From Lacrimispora sinapis (lineage in GTDB: Bacteria > Bacillota > Clostridia > Lachnospirales > Lachnospiraceae): 64,000 nt of DNA. Location of the stretch: the NCBI RefSeq assembly GCF_043633585.1, contig NZ_CP141832.1, positions 62,001-126,000 on the forward strand, written 5' to 3'. Positions within the stretch are counted from its first letter, which is position 1, and every line of letters starts with the position of its first letter. The notes beneath the pieces were generated by a model. The model was not told the DNA's origin. It worked only from the letters and a program-made list of their open reading frames with translations, and searched no databases. Positions 35,301 through 43,942 of the stretch are shown in pieces. Made by a program: the position numbers and the translations under genes.

Positions 35301-36581
35301 TTGTTGAACAAATTATTGCTGTATAATTGTTCCCAGATTGTTACACCAAAAGGCAGCCATATAAAAAAGGGCAAAGAGATGGATGAGATAGAAGTGCTGC
35401 AAAATGCCAGTATTTATATGGAACAAGGAACCATTGTATTCCTTGGGCCGAATGAAGAGGTTCTGCAAAGACTTGGTGCCGATAGCTTGGCGCAGATTCC
35501 AGGGGATATTCCGGTCATTGATGGAGCAGGAAGAGCCGCCTTGCCTGGATTTGTGGACTCCCATACTCATTTTATCTTTGGAGGATACCGGGAAGTGGAG
35601 TTTATGGAAAGACTGTCCGGTGTGTCCTATCTGGACATTATGAGAAAAGGCGGCGGTATTCAAAGTACGGTAAATGCAACAAGAAGCTATGGGGAAGACC
35701 AGCTTGCCGCAGATGGAAGAAACCGCTTAAATGACATGCTTTCCCAGGGCGTTACCACGGTAGAAGGAAAAAGCGGCTATGGGCTGGATCTGGAGTGCGA
35801 ACAAAAACAGCTTCGGGCAATGAAACGATTAAATGAAACCCATCCGATAGAGATTGTCTCCACGTATTTAGGGGCCCATGCAGTACCATTGGAATACAAA
35901 GATGATCCTGCCGGCTACGTGCGTTACATGGCTGATGTTGTAATGCCAAGGATAAAGGAAGAGAACCTGGCCGAATTTTGTGATGTGTTTTGTGAAGAGG
36001 AGGCTTTTGATATAGAGCAGAGCAGAAGCCTTTTAACAAAAGCAAAGCACATGGGGTTTGAACTCAAGATTCATGCAGACGAGATATATAATCTTGAAGG
36101 CGGAGCCCTTGCCGCAGAACTGGGGGCTGCCTCGGCAGACCACTTATTGATGATATCAGAGCAGTCCATCCAAGCACTTGCAGAAAGTGAAACCGTTGCA
36201 ACCGTGCTGCCATGTACCGCCTTTTGCCTCAATAAACCCTTTGCTCCGGCAAAGAAAATGATAGAATCCGGATGCGGGATTGCTTTAGCCACGGATTTCA
36301 ACCCCGGAAGCTGCTTTACCAATTCCATTCCCTTAATGCTTTCCCTGGCCGTTTTAAAAATGGGAATGACCTTACCCCAGGCCATAACCGCCCTTACCAT
36401 CAATGGGGCGTGCGCCCTGAAACGGGGGGATAAAATAGGAACTCTGGAAGCAGGAAAACAAGGAGATGTGGTATTACTGGATTATCCGGATTACCGGTTT
36501 TTAATCTATCATACTGCTAAAAATATTGTTCATACGGTCATAAAAAATGGACAGTTGGTTTATAAAAAAGAAGAAAGCTGA
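35301..36581 (+). CDS. hutI: Imidazolonepropionase
   Basis: It opens the imidazolone ring to give N-formimino-L-glutamate. Zinc ligands are visible in FVDSHTHFIFGG, the HAHAVP-equivalent LGAHAVPLEY, LKIHADEIY and ALATDFNPGS. Translation must start at TTG (35301 or 35304), because no ATG occurs near the strong AAAGGAGGGGG site at 35288-35298. It lies 30 bases after hutU and two bases before hutD. Length (426) is normal. Confidence 0.93.
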   Translation: MLNKLLLYNCSQIVTPKGSHIKKGKEMDEIEVLQNASIYMEQGTIVFLGPNEEVLQRLGADSLAQIPGDIPVIDGAGRAALPGFVDSHTHFIFGGYREVEFMERLSGVSYLDIMRKGGGIQSTVNATRSYGEDQLAADGRNRLNDMLSQGVTTVEGKSGYGLDLECEQKQLRAMKRLNETHPIEIVSTYLGAHAVPLEYKDDPAGYVRYMADVVMPRIKEENLAEFCDVFCEEEAFDIEQSRSLLTKAKHMGFELKIHADEIYNLEGGALAAELGAASADHLLMISEQSIQALAESETVATVLPCTAFCLNKPFAPAKKMIESGCGIALATDFNPGSCFTNSIPLMLSLAVLKMGMTLPQAITALTINGACALKRGDKIGTLEAGKQGDVVLLDYPDYRFLIYHTAKNIVHTVIKNGQLVYKKEES

Positions 36582-36583
36582 TT

Positions 36584-37183
36584 ATGGATGCCAATATAAA
36601 AATATTAAAAGAAACGGATTTTAAGACAACCGCCTGGAGCGGCGGGGATACGACCCAGATTTATATTTATCCCGAAACAGCCCAATACGCGGACCAGGAT
36701 TTTTTGTACCGCATCAGCACGGCCACTGTATTATCGGAGACCTCCCGTTTTACAAGGCTTGAGAATTATGACCGGATTTTAACCGTTCTGGAAGGGAGTA
36801 TGGAATTGGAACGGGAAAAACAACTCCCCCTGATTCCGCTAAAACCTTTAAAACCATTCCTGTTTGGAGGAGAAGTTCCAATTATCAGCCATGGCCAGTG
36901 CAAAGATTTTAATCTGATGTTTCAAAAGAGTGCACAAGGGCAGGTTCGTATCCTTCCGATGGAAGAAGGGGAAGCAGAGTTTGTTTTGGAGCCGGAAAAC
37001 CATTACGTGCTGTATCTGATCAAAGGAAGGTTAAACGTAACATTTGGTGGGAAAGAGTGTTTCCTATGCAACGGAGAAGCATTGGTCCTCAATCAAATCA
37101 GGGAGACCGGATGCAAATTAAAGATTACCAGAAAGGAAGAAAATACGCTTTTGGCACTATGCTGTATTGCGTTCAATGGTTAA
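36584..37183 (+). CDS. hutD: HutD-family protein
   Basis: This 199-residue cupin-like protein matches HutD/DUF886 (TTAWSGGDTTQIYIYP at the start, the FLYRISTATVLSETSRFT stretch, and FNLMFQKSAQGQV). HutD is encoded in many histidine-utilisation operons and has been suggested to limit or tune pathway flux; its biochemical role is not established. It starts two bases after the hutI stop, and its end overlaps the next gene. Confidence 0.85.
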   Translation: MDANIKILKETDFKTTAWSGGDTTQIYIYPETAQYADQDFLYRISTATVLSETSRFTRLENYDRILTVLEGSMELEREKQLPLIPLKPLKPFLFGGEVPIISHGQCKDFNLMFQKSAQGQVRILPMEEGEAEFVLEPENHYVLYLIKGRLNVTFGGKECFLCNGEALVLNQIRETGCKLKITRKEENTLLALCCIAFNG

Positions 37184-38030
37184 GATTGTGATGAAGAATA
37201 AAAAGAACACGAAACTGGCGGCAGACATTGCCTGCATTTTGCTGGGAAGTTTTTTATTTGCATTTGCCACAAACAGCATTTATACCCAGTACCGGTTGTT
37301 GAGTACAGGGTTCAACGGGGTAGCACTGCTATTGCACTATTCCCTTGGAACAAGTATCCCGATTTGTTCTTTTTTATTTAATATTATTTTTGTAGTCATC
37401 GGAATAAAATTGATCAGTCCCATGTTTGCAATCAAAAGTGCAATCGGAATCAGCTCGGTTTCCGTGTTCTTATATCTTACGGAGGGGATTTCACTTCCCA
37501 TTGACAATATCATTGTTGCAATTATCTTCGGAGGTGTGATCCTGGGAGGCGGTGTCGGTCTCGCTTTACGTCATGACGGAGCGCTTGGAGGCATGAACAT
37601 CCTTGGGAAAATAATCAATAAGTACGTGGGAGTCAGTATTGGTACGGTTGACATGGTGTTCAATGGGGTCCTGATTATTTGCGCAGGTTTTATTTTTGAT
37701 CTTAATATAGCCTTGTATACGATACTGGCAAGATACATTGCAAATCTTGTCATTGATAATGTACTGGAAGGGTTCAACCGAAAGAAGACCGTTATAATCG
37801 TTTCGGATAAATACAAGGAAATAGCGGACAGAATCATGATAAACCCAAAAAGAGGAATCACATTATTAAACGGAGAGGGCGCTTACACCGGAGTGGATAA
37901 ACACATGATATACTGCGTCATTCAATTGACTCAGCTTGCCAAGGTGAAACATATTGTAATGGAGGAAGACCCTAAGGCATTCATGACCATCCTTGATGCC
38001 AAGGAAGTGGTTGGAAAAGGATTTATATAG
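37176..38030 (+). CDS. YitT/YczE-family membrane protein with C-terminal DUF2179 domain
   Basis: Five or so membrane helices (residues about 12-175) carry the family glycine-rich motif (GGVILGGGVGLALRHDGALGG). A cytoplasmic DUF2179 domain follows (KTVIIVSDKYKEIADRI; MIYCVIQLTQLAKVK), which in relatives resembles a ligand-binding domain. Function in this family is unknown, and transport or sensing is possible. The start is ambiguous among ATG 37176, GTG 37188 and ATG 37191, none with a good site. It ends the hut-type operon at a strong terminator. Confidence 0.75.
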   Translation: MVKIVMKNKKNTKLAADIACILLGSFLFAFATNSIYTQYRLLSTGFNGVALLLHYSLGTSIPICSFLFNIIFVVIGIKLISPMFAIKSAIGISSVSVFLYLTEGISLPIDNIIVAIIFGGVILGGGVGLALRHDGALGGMNILGKIINKYVGVSIGTVDMVFNGVLIICAGFIFDLNIALYTILARYIANLVIDNVLEGFNRKKTVIIVSDKYKEIADRIMINPKRGITLLNGEGAYTGVDKHMIYCVIQLTQLAKVKHIVMEEDPKAFMTILDAKEVVGKGFI

Positions 38031-38043
38031 TAGCAATCATCTG

Positions 38044-38091
38044 AAAAAACGTCGGATGCCCTTCAAATAAAAGAGCATCCGACGTTTTTTT
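38044..38091. terminator. Strong bidirectional terminator
   Basis: AAAAAACGTCGGATGC (38044-38059) and GCATCCGACGTTTTTT (38075-38090) are perfect 16-base complements. The A run and T run let it serve both the plus-strand hut operon and the minus-strand flavodiiron operon. Confidence 0.92.
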
Positions 38092-38105
38092 ATGAAAATG
38101 ATTTT

Positions 38106-39293
38106 TTATTCACAAAGGGCTTTTGCGATTCCGGCAGCTCTTTCAAAGTCTTCTTCCCGTGGATTCCATAGGCATTTGGCTTCCGCCTCAACCACCGAAA
38201 ATCCTGCATCGGTCAGCTTTTCACGAAGCACCTTAGTCCCTTCCCCGCTCCAGCCGTAGCAGCCGAATACGGCAGCTTTTTTCTCTTTGAATTTAAGCTC
38301 TTTTAAGAAATCCAGCCAGCCGCCCACGGAGGAAAGGATGCTGTTACCCACAGTCGGGGAACCGAGCGCAATGGCTTTTGACTTGAATACTTCGGTCATA
38401 ATATCATTTTTATCCGCCTTGGAAATGTTATAGATCTTCACTCTGGTCTGAGGGGAAAGCTCTGCAATTTCCGAGCTGATCTTATGGGCAAGCTGTTTTG
38501 TTCCCTCCCACATGGTATCGTAAACAATGGTGATCTGGTCTTCCTGGTAGTTCTGGGACCACTCATAGTATTTTTCCACGATCTGTAAGGGATTATCTCT
38601 CCAGATGCATCCATGGCTGGTGGCAATGATGTCGATAGGAAGGTTAAGTGCCTGGATTTCCTCCACTTTCTTTTTTACAAGAGGAGAGAAGGGAGTTAAA
38701 ATATTGGCATAATATTTCAGCGCTTCTTCCCAAAGTCTGCACTGGTCGGCCTTATCATTGAATAATTCCTCTACGGCAAAGTGCTGTCCAAACGCATCGT
38801 TGGAAAAGAGGATGTTATCTCCGGTCAAGTAGGTCGCCATGCTGTCCGGCCAGTGAAGCATCCGCATCTCCACAAATACCAGCTTCTTGCCGTTTCCAAT
38901 GTCCACAGAATCCCCGGTTTTCACCACCTGGTAATTCCACTCCGGATGATGATACTGTCCGGTCAGGGATTTCACTCCGTTGGCGGTACAGTAAATGGGG
39001 GTGTTGGGTATCCTCTCCATCAAAGCGGGAAGGGAACCGCTGTGGTCGATCTCGCCGTGGTTTGCAACGATAAAGTCAATCGTATTCAAATCAATTTCTT
39101 TTTCCAGATTATCAATAAACTCGGTGGAATGAGGTTTCCATACGGTATCAATCAACACGGTTTTTTCTTCCTGGATTAGATAGGCATTCTGGCTGGAGCC
39201 ATGGTTAATGGAGTAGTCCGCCCCGTGGAAGGATTCCAGCTCCCAATCAATAATACCCACCCAGTTGACATTGTTTTTAACAAGTTTTTTCAT
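38106..39293 (-). CDS. Flavodiiron protein (A-type flavoprotein, FprA-like)
   Basis: An N-terminal beta-lactamase-fold domain holds the diiron ligands (VANHGEIDHSGSLP and later ATSHGCIWRDN). A flavodoxin domain begins near ITIVYDTMWEGTKQL and binds FMN (ALGSPTVGNSILSSVGGW). There is no rubredoxin tail. The family reduces oxygen to water or nitric oxide to nitrous oxide in anaerobes. The start at 39293 (MKKLVKN) is supported by GGAGGA at 39301-39306 with seven-base spacing; a longer frame overlaps ric without need. It is cotranscribed with ric. Confidence 0.9.
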   Translation of the reverse strand: MKKLVKNNVNWVGIIDWELESFHGADYSINHGSSQNAYLIQEEKTVLIDTVWKPHSTEFIDNLEKEIDLNTIDFIVANHGEIDHSGSLPALMERIPNTPIYCTANGVKSLTGQYHHPEWNYQVVKTGDSVDIGNGKKLVFVEMRMLHWPDSMATYLTGDNILFSNDAFGQHFAVEELFNDKADQCRLWEEALKYYANILTPFSPLVKKKVEEIQALNLPIDIIATSHGCIWRDNPLQIVEKYYEWSQNYQEDQITIVYDTMWEGTKQLAHKISSEIAELSPQTRVKIYNISKADKNDIMTEVFKSKAIALGSPTVGNSILSSVGGWLDFLKELKFKEKKAAVFGCYGWSGEGTKVLREKLTDAGFSVVEAEAKCLWNPREEDFERAAGIAKALCE

Positions 39294-39294
39294 C

Positions 39295-39993
39295 TTAACG
39301 TCCTCCTTCATATTTTGGAAATAACAGTGAATTTTCTGTAAATATATGGTTGTAAATATCTTTGATCAGCTCATGAAGCTTTTGAAACAGCAAATGATAA
39401 GAGGGACAGCCTCCATCAGGAACTGTAAAGTCATTGGTGCAGGCCGTAATTTCCTTAATCAGGTTTCCGGCTGCATCGTGTTCCTCTTCCAGTTCTTTCA
39501 CATACCCTGCATCGCTTTTCTCATTATAGTTCTGTTTCATATATGGAAAGACAAGTTTTTCCTCCTTGGCAAAATGCTCCTCCAGTTCCTTTTTTAAGTC
39601 AGAGAAAAGTCCGTGAAGGGGCACCAGCTGATCCTGATGATGGGTATAATGAGCCAGAAGCACCCGGTTTACCAGGACATCAATTTCTGAAAGAAGGGTC
39701 CGTTCCTTTCCATGATGAGTATCCATGATGTAATCAATGAGTTCAGGAACCTCCATTTCCATAAGACGGTCTACGTCTAAAATTTCTGACGAAGCAGGTA
39801 TGTTTTCCTGTTTTTCCAGTTTTTTATTCAATACATCAATAAAACTTTTGGAATCAATGGAACGCTGCTTTAAGGCATCCTCCAGTAAATCATTGCCTCC
39901 GCAGCAATAATCAATATGAAAGTCATTAAAGATATCAACTGCCCTGGGATATGCTTTTACGATTTCGTTTAATTTCATGTTATTTGTAATCAT
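39295..39993 (-). CDS. ric: Ric (ScdA/YtfE) iron-sulfur cluster repair di-iron protein
   Basis: The N-terminal ScdA_N domain carries the DYCCGG motif. A hemerythrin-like four-helix bundle follows with iron-ligand His and Glu in DTHHGKERTLL, LLAHYTHHQDQLVP, HFAKEEKLVFP, LEEEHDAAG and HIFTENSLLFP. Such proteins repair iron-sulfur clusters damaged by nitric oxide or oxidants. The stop lies two bases upstream of the flavodiiron start, so the two form one stress operon. A GGGAGG site precedes the start, and the promoter carries a Crp/Fnr-type palindrome. Confidence 0.9.
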   Translation of the reverse strand: MITNNMKLNEIVKAYPRAVDIFNDFHIDYCCGGNDLLEDALKQRSIDSKSFIDVLNKKLEKQENIPASSEILDVDRLMEMEVPELIDYIMDTHHGKERTLLSEIDVLVNRVLLAHYTHHQDQLVPLHGLFSDLKKELEEHFAKEEKLVFPYMKQNYNEKSDAGYVKELEEEHDAAGNLIKEITACTNDFTVPDGGCPSYHLLFQKLHELIKDIYNHIFTENSLLFPKYEGGR

Positions 39994-40028
39994 CTATTTC
40001 CTCCCTTTCGAGTTTGTAACTGTTTTTG

Positions 40029-40078
40029 TAAGGTTAGTATAACCCGGCAAGGGAAAATAAAATGTGATTTAAATCACT
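40029..40078 (-). promoter_or_regulatory. Promoter with Crp/Fnr-type operator upstream of ric
   Basis: On the minus strand a TATACT -10 (complement of 40036-40041) predicts a start at about 40029. A perfect palindrome GTGATTTAAATCAC (40064-40077), inside a TGTGA-N6-TCACT box, is centred at 40070.5. That is 41.5 bases upstream, the class II activator position used by Crp/Fnr proteins. The adjacent Crp/Fnr gene encodes the obvious ligand. Confidence 0.75.
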
Positions 40079-40091
40079 ATTTGAAATTTTT

Positions 40092-40778
40092 TTAATCATT
40101 TTCAAAGATATCTCTTAGCAAATCTTTGTTTAAAATCCGCACCTTACGGTTCCCTTCCAGAGCAATGGCGCCTTCCTTGCGAAGCTCTCCCAGCTTTCGG
40201 CTGATGGTCTCCCGTCGGACGTTGATGTAGGCTGCAATGTCCTCTCTGGTCAGTTCAATGGTGTCTTTACTGATCCGGCTGCTCCGAAACAAAATGAATC
40301 CAGCGATTCTTGCCTTGGCATCATTTACGGATAGCAATTGAACCAGTTCGTTGGCAAGGGAAAGTTTATTGCCGATCACATTTAACAGCTTAATTCCTAT
40401 CTCCGGTCTTTTTAAGATTATATTCTGGATATCCTTTAAATAAATCAAACACACCCCGCTTTCTCCCACGGAAACGGCGTTTGCTTCCATGGTTTTGCCG
40501 CCAAATAGGTTCTGCTCTCCATAGATTTCCCCTTCCTCAAGAATATCAAGAACATACTCTTTTCCTTCCATGGAATAGCGGTTGATCTTGATTCTGCCGT
40601 ACCGGATGACCATGATTTTATCTGCCGGGTCCTTTTCAAATAAGATGGTTTCCCCTTTCTGATAATCCAGATGCTGTGCCTTTGAGATCAGTTCCTTTTG
40701 TTCTTCAAGAGAGAGGGGTTCAAAAAGTGAGATGCGGGAAGTGCATAGTTGGTTGCAGCAGGTGCAATGATGTGCCAT
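40092..40778 (-). CDS. Crp/Fnr-family transcriptional regulator with N-terminal cysteines
   Basis: Start ATG at 40778 has AAAGGAG close upstream. The N-terminus MAHHCTCCNQLCTSR carries four cysteines (5, 7, 8, 12) that could hold an iron-sulfur cluster or other redox/NO sensor, as in FNR-type proteins. A cyclic-nucleotide-binding-fold domain follows (about 20-140; YQKGETILFEKDPADKIMVI), then a winged helix with LTREDIAAYINVRRETISR as recognition region. It lies beside the ric/flavodiiron operon and a matching operator, so it probably activates that operon in response to NO or oxygen. The sensing chemistry is inference. Confidence 0.88.
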   Translation of the reverse strand: MAHHCTCCNQLCTSRISLFEPLSLEEQKELISKAQHLDYQKGETILFEKDPADKIMVIRYGRIKINRYSMEGKEYVLDILEEGEIYGEQNLFGGKTMEANAVSVGESGVCLIYLKDIQNIILKRPEIGIKLLNVIGNKLSLANELVQLLSVNDAKARIAGFILFRSSRISKDTIELTREDIAAYINVRRETISRKLGELRKEGAIALEGNRKVRILNKDLLRDIFEND

Positions 40779-40822
40779 GTATCTCCTTTCCAGGCATTTG
40801 TATTCCTTTTGTTTTTTCTGTA

Positions 40823-41066
40823 TCATATATCATACCAAATGAAAATTGCAATCACCAGCTTGACCACCCATGTGGTGCCATATCCCCACCGCACACGAAG
40901 CTCCGGCATATACACAAAGTTCATTCCATATACCCATCAGTAAACGTCAGGGGGATAAAGATGGTGGATATGATGGTCAGCACATTCATGATCTCGTTGA
41001 GACGGTAGCTTGTATTGGATAGATGCAGATCAGCAATCTCTTTTCTTCCATAGCTATAAGGAGGGA
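40823..41066 (-). pseudogene. corA: corA magnesium/cobalt transporter remnant (C-terminal fragment, frameshifted)
   Basis: Reading the minus strand from about 41066 gives ADLHLSNTSYRLNEIMNVLT, then ISTIFIPLTF, the typical end of CorA before its GMN motif. The frame then shifts; a second frame gives NFVYMPELRVRWGYGTTW, a hydrophobic helix and a stop at 40823. The N-terminal pore-domain coding region is absent. It is a decayed gene end next to an IS66 insertion. Confidence 0.75.
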
Positions 41067-41313
41067 ATATAATTTTCCATATGTTTTAAGGTTTTATGTT
41101 AAGTGGTATCATCTATTAGTAGTATAACACATTCCATATTTTTATAACATGATTGATCTCCGGCTTAAAGAAAGAATTTTGGCCATAAAACAGAAATATC
41201 GTAAATGGTAAATAACTCGTCTACTTTTGGATTCCTCATAAAATTGAGATAATGGTGTAAAGTTGAAAAAGTTTCTAACAAACTTTCACACAGAACTCAA
41301 GGAGGAACTCCAC

Positions 41314-41658
41314 ATGGACACAAGACTTGCAACCAACCAGATCCGACTCAGTGAGTGGACCAGAATTATTAAAGACCGTTGTCAAAGTGGTCTGAACGTC
41401 AATGAATACTGTGAACAGCACCAGCTATCACGTCATGCCTATTACTACTGGCTAAGAAAAGTAAAAGAAGCTGCTCTGATACATAACAGCTTTGTTGAAC
41501 TGCCGACTCTCCAGGAAAAAACTGTTCCTGTTTCAATAAGTGAAAATCTTTCTACTTATCAAATGACCATTGCTATTGGAAATACTATATTGGGAGTTAG
41601 TGAATCAACTCCAATGGAACTTCTCTCCAGAGTGCTGAAGGTGGTTCGTAATGCTTAA
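41314..41658 (+). CDS. tnpA: IS66 accessory protein TnpA
   Basis: This small helix-turn-helix protein (RIIKDRCQSGLNVNEYCEQH, then SRHAYYYWLRKV) is typical of IS66 OrfA. ATG 41314 has AAGGAGG at 41299-41305; an upstream in-frame ATG (41263) lacks a site. It overlaps tnpB by eight bases. Confidence 0.88.
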   Translation: MDTRLATNQIRLSEWTRIIKDRCQSGLNVNEYCEQHQLSRHAYYYWLRKVKEAALIHNSFVELPTLQEKTVPVSISENLSTYQMTIAIGNTILGVSESTPMELLSRVLKVVRNA

Positions 41659-42007
41659 TGATGCTGCTGGTTTTAAGCACATTTATATCTGTACTGGATA
41701 TGTGGATCTGCGCCGAGGGGTGGATGGACTGGCAGCTATCATCAGTGGCTCTTTTGGGCTTGATCCAACGGAACCCGGAAGTATTTACCTGTTTTGCGGA
41801 AGAAAAACAGACCGGATGAAAGCACTTTTGTATGAGGGTGACGGCTGGCTGCTTTTATATAAGAGACTAACAAACGGTCATCTAAACTGGCCACGCAGTA
41901 CTCAGGAAGCACAATCAATTACCCACCAGCAATTCCGATGGCTGATGGAGGGGCTTTCCATTGAGCAGAAAAGGATGATATCCAAGGTAAAACCGGAGAT
42001 CTATTAA
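41651..42007 (+). CDS. tnpB: IS66 accessory protein TnpB
   Basis: The 118-residue protein matches IS66 Orf2: YICTGYVDLRRGVDGLAAII, FCGRKTDRMKALLYEGDGW and the end FRWLMEGLSIEQ. It is required with TnpA and TnpC for IS66 transposition, though its molecular role is not settled. Confidence 0.95.
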   Translation: MLNDAAGFKHIYICTGYVDLRRGVDGLAAIISGSFGLDPTEPGSIYLFCGRKTDRMKALLYEGDGWLLLYKRLTNGHLNWPRSTQEAQSITHQQFRWLMEGLSIEQKRMISKVKPEIY

Positions 42008-42111
42008 CTCCCGACTATACAAAGTATCTTGACAGCTAAATCCTTTATCCTAAAGCTAAAAAACACCAGAAATATACTGAATTTCAGAGCTTTTCATGGT
42101 ATAATAATCCT

Positions 42112-43779
42112 ATGGAAACGATTACTATTACTAAGGATGAACTGAATAATCTCTCTAAAGATATGATTGTTATGCTATACTTGCAGCTGCATGAAAGTTT
42201 CCAGCTTATTTCGGAGCAGAATACTACCATTCAAAAGCAGAATGAGCAGATGCTCCATCAAGTTGAAAGTATGAAGGAACAAATCTCCATTCTTACACAG
42301 AATCGGTTTGGCAGGAAATCTGAGAAGACTCTGCCGACAGAAGGGCAATTATCTTTTGACTTTGAAAATCTGTGTATCTTCAATGAGGCTGAGTCACTGA
42401 CTGAGAATGGAATTTCCGAAGAACTGGATATGGAAACAGTCCTTGTTCGTAAGCGCAAGCCTCGTTCCAAGGGAAAGCGTGATATTAATCTGAAGGATAT
42501 CGATACTATCGTCGTTTCACATGAACGTACGGAAAAAGAGCTCTCAGAACATTTCCCCAAGGGATGGCATAATCTGCCAGATGAAATATACAAAGAGTTA
42601 AAGTATGTACCGGCTCACTTCGAAGTACTGGAGCATCACATCAAAGTATATGCCGGAAATCATGATACCGGCGGGATTCTTCGCGCAGAGGTTCCTCTGC
42701 GTTTATTAAGTCACAGCATCCTTACCCCGGAACTGGCAGGCGCCATCATTAACGCCAAATATGTCAATGCAGTACCATTAAACCGGCTTTCTGAAGAGTT
42801 TTTAAGAAATGATGTTAACATTCCAAGACAAGACATGGCCGGCTGGCTGATCCGTATTTATCAATACTATCTTGGCCCGGTACGTGACATGATGAAGGCA
42901 GAGATTATGAAAAGTCATCATATACACTGTGACGAGACCCCCTTTGTAATGCCGGAGAAAAGCAAGCAGTACATGTGGGTCTACCATTCACCTGGCAGTT
43001 CAGAAAAACCACCGGTTTTCCTTTACGAGTATCCAGGAACGAGAGGAACTGCCGCTCCAAGAGAATTCCTAAAAGGATACAAAGGGACTCTTGTGACAGA
43101 TGGTTATCAGGTATATCACACCCTGGCGAAAGAACGGTCTGATGATCTGAAGGTTGCCGGATGCTGGTCTCATGCCAGAAGACGATTCGCTGAGATTGTA
43201 AAAGCCAGTGGAAAAAACGGCCCTTCCACATCTGGACAGAAAATAGCAGCTGAAGCAGTAAAAAGAATTGCTGCAATCTATCATGTAGATCATATGTATG
43301 AAAAATCATTCGATGAGGAAGGGCTGGATCATAGAAAAAACTCAGTCAAGCCTCTTGTGGATGCTTATTTTGAGTGGGTAAAAGAGTATGCCGGTAAAAC
43401 GAGACTGGATAAAAGTTCAAAACTGGCAGGTGCTCTTAATTATTCCATCCATCAGGAACAGTTTTTAAGAGTATTTCTGGAGGATCCGGAAATACCTCTT
43501 GATAACAATGATGCAGAAAGAAGTGTCCGTTCATTCTGTGTTGGTAAACACAGCTGGCACATCATCGATTCGAAGAACGGCGCAGAGGCTAGCGCTGCCT
43601 TATATAGTATTGCTGAAACAGCAAAAGCGAATAATCTTAAACCGTATGAGTACTTCTCATATCTGCTAGAACAGTTAATGCACTATCCAAGGAATAATGT
43701 TCCAGAAAACAAACTGGCAGAATTAATGCCTTGGTCAGATGAATTGCCAGATCGATGTAGAAAACTAAAAACACGGTAA
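42112..43779 (+). CDS. tnpC: IS66 transposase TnpC
   Basis: The 555-residue transposase has an N-terminal coiled coil (about residues 25-60), a basic linker (KRKPRSKGKRD) and a zinc-finger-like region that has lost most cysteines. The DDE catalytic domain shows HCDETPFVMP (first Asp), LVTDGYQVYH (second) and DNNDAERSVRSFCVGKHSW (Glu). It is intact. A GC-rich stem at 43786-43806 follows inside the element. Confidence 0.95.
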   Translation: METITITKDELNNLSKDMIVMLYLQLHESFQLISEQNTTIQKQNEQMLHQVESMKEQISILTQNRFGRKSEKTLPTEGQLSFDFENLCIFNEAESLTENGISEELDMETVLVRKRKPRSKGKRDINLKDIDTIVVSHERTEKELSEHFPKGWHNLPDEIYKELKYVPAHFEVLEHHIKVYAGNHDTGGILRAEVPLRLLSHSILTPELAGAIINAKYVNAVPLNRLSEEFLRNDVNIPRQDMAGWLIRIYQYYLGPVRDMMKAEIMKSHHIHCDETPFVMPEKSKQYMWVYHSPGSSEKPPVFLYEYPGTRGTAAPREFLKGYKGTLVTDGYQVYHTLAKERSDDLKVAGCWSHARRRFAEIVKASGKNGPSTSGQKIAAEAVKRIAAIYHVDHMYEKSFDEEGLDHRKNSVKPLVDAYFEWVKEYAGKTRLDKSSKLAGALNYSIHQEQFLRVFLEDPEIPLDNNDAERSVRSFCVGKHSWHIIDSKNGAEASAALYSIAETAKANNLKPYEYFSYLLEQLMHYPRNNVPENKLAELMPWSDELPDRCRKLKTR

Positions 43780-43863
43780 ATATACCGCCGCCCCAATCGG
43801 GCGGCGAACTTATTGACCTGGACGGGTTATTTACCATTTACGAAATATCCATTGAATGGCCGG

Positions 43864-43910
43864 TTGAAAAATAGCACAAACTCCATTATGATAAAAGAAG
43901 TTTGTGCTAT
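43864..43910 (+). promoter_or_regulatory. Promoter of the acetyltransferase gene overlapped by a 12-bp inverted repeat
   Basis: TTGAAA (43864-43869) and TATGAT (43887-43892) are 17 bases apart. ATAGCACAAACT (43871-43882) is perfectly complementary to AGTTTGTGCTAT (43899-43910). One arm fills the promoter spacer and the other covers the predicted start, as expected for a repressor operator. The IS66 end lies 22 bases upstream. Confidence 0.7.
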
Positions 43911-43942
43911 AAAAATATTTGCAGTAGAGAGAAGGTTTTAAT

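Larger units (their letters stand above)
41201..43841 (+). mobile_element. Complete IS66-family insertion sequence
   Basis: The element is 2641 bp with terminal inverted repeats starting GTAAATGGTAAATAAC (left 41201, right ending 43841, about 20 of 22 bases matched). It is flanked by a perfect 8-bp target duplication GAAATATC (41193-41200 and 43842-43849), the length IS66 elements produce. It holds tnpA, tnpB and tnpC, all open. The clean duplication indicates a fairly recent insertion between the corA remnant and the acetyltransferase promoter. Confidence 0.95.

Noticed and set aside
41193..43849. A composite resistance transposon including the AAC(3)-type gene
   Set aside because: The IS66 copy has its own target duplication and no second IS66 copy lies beyond the acetyltransferase gene in this window.
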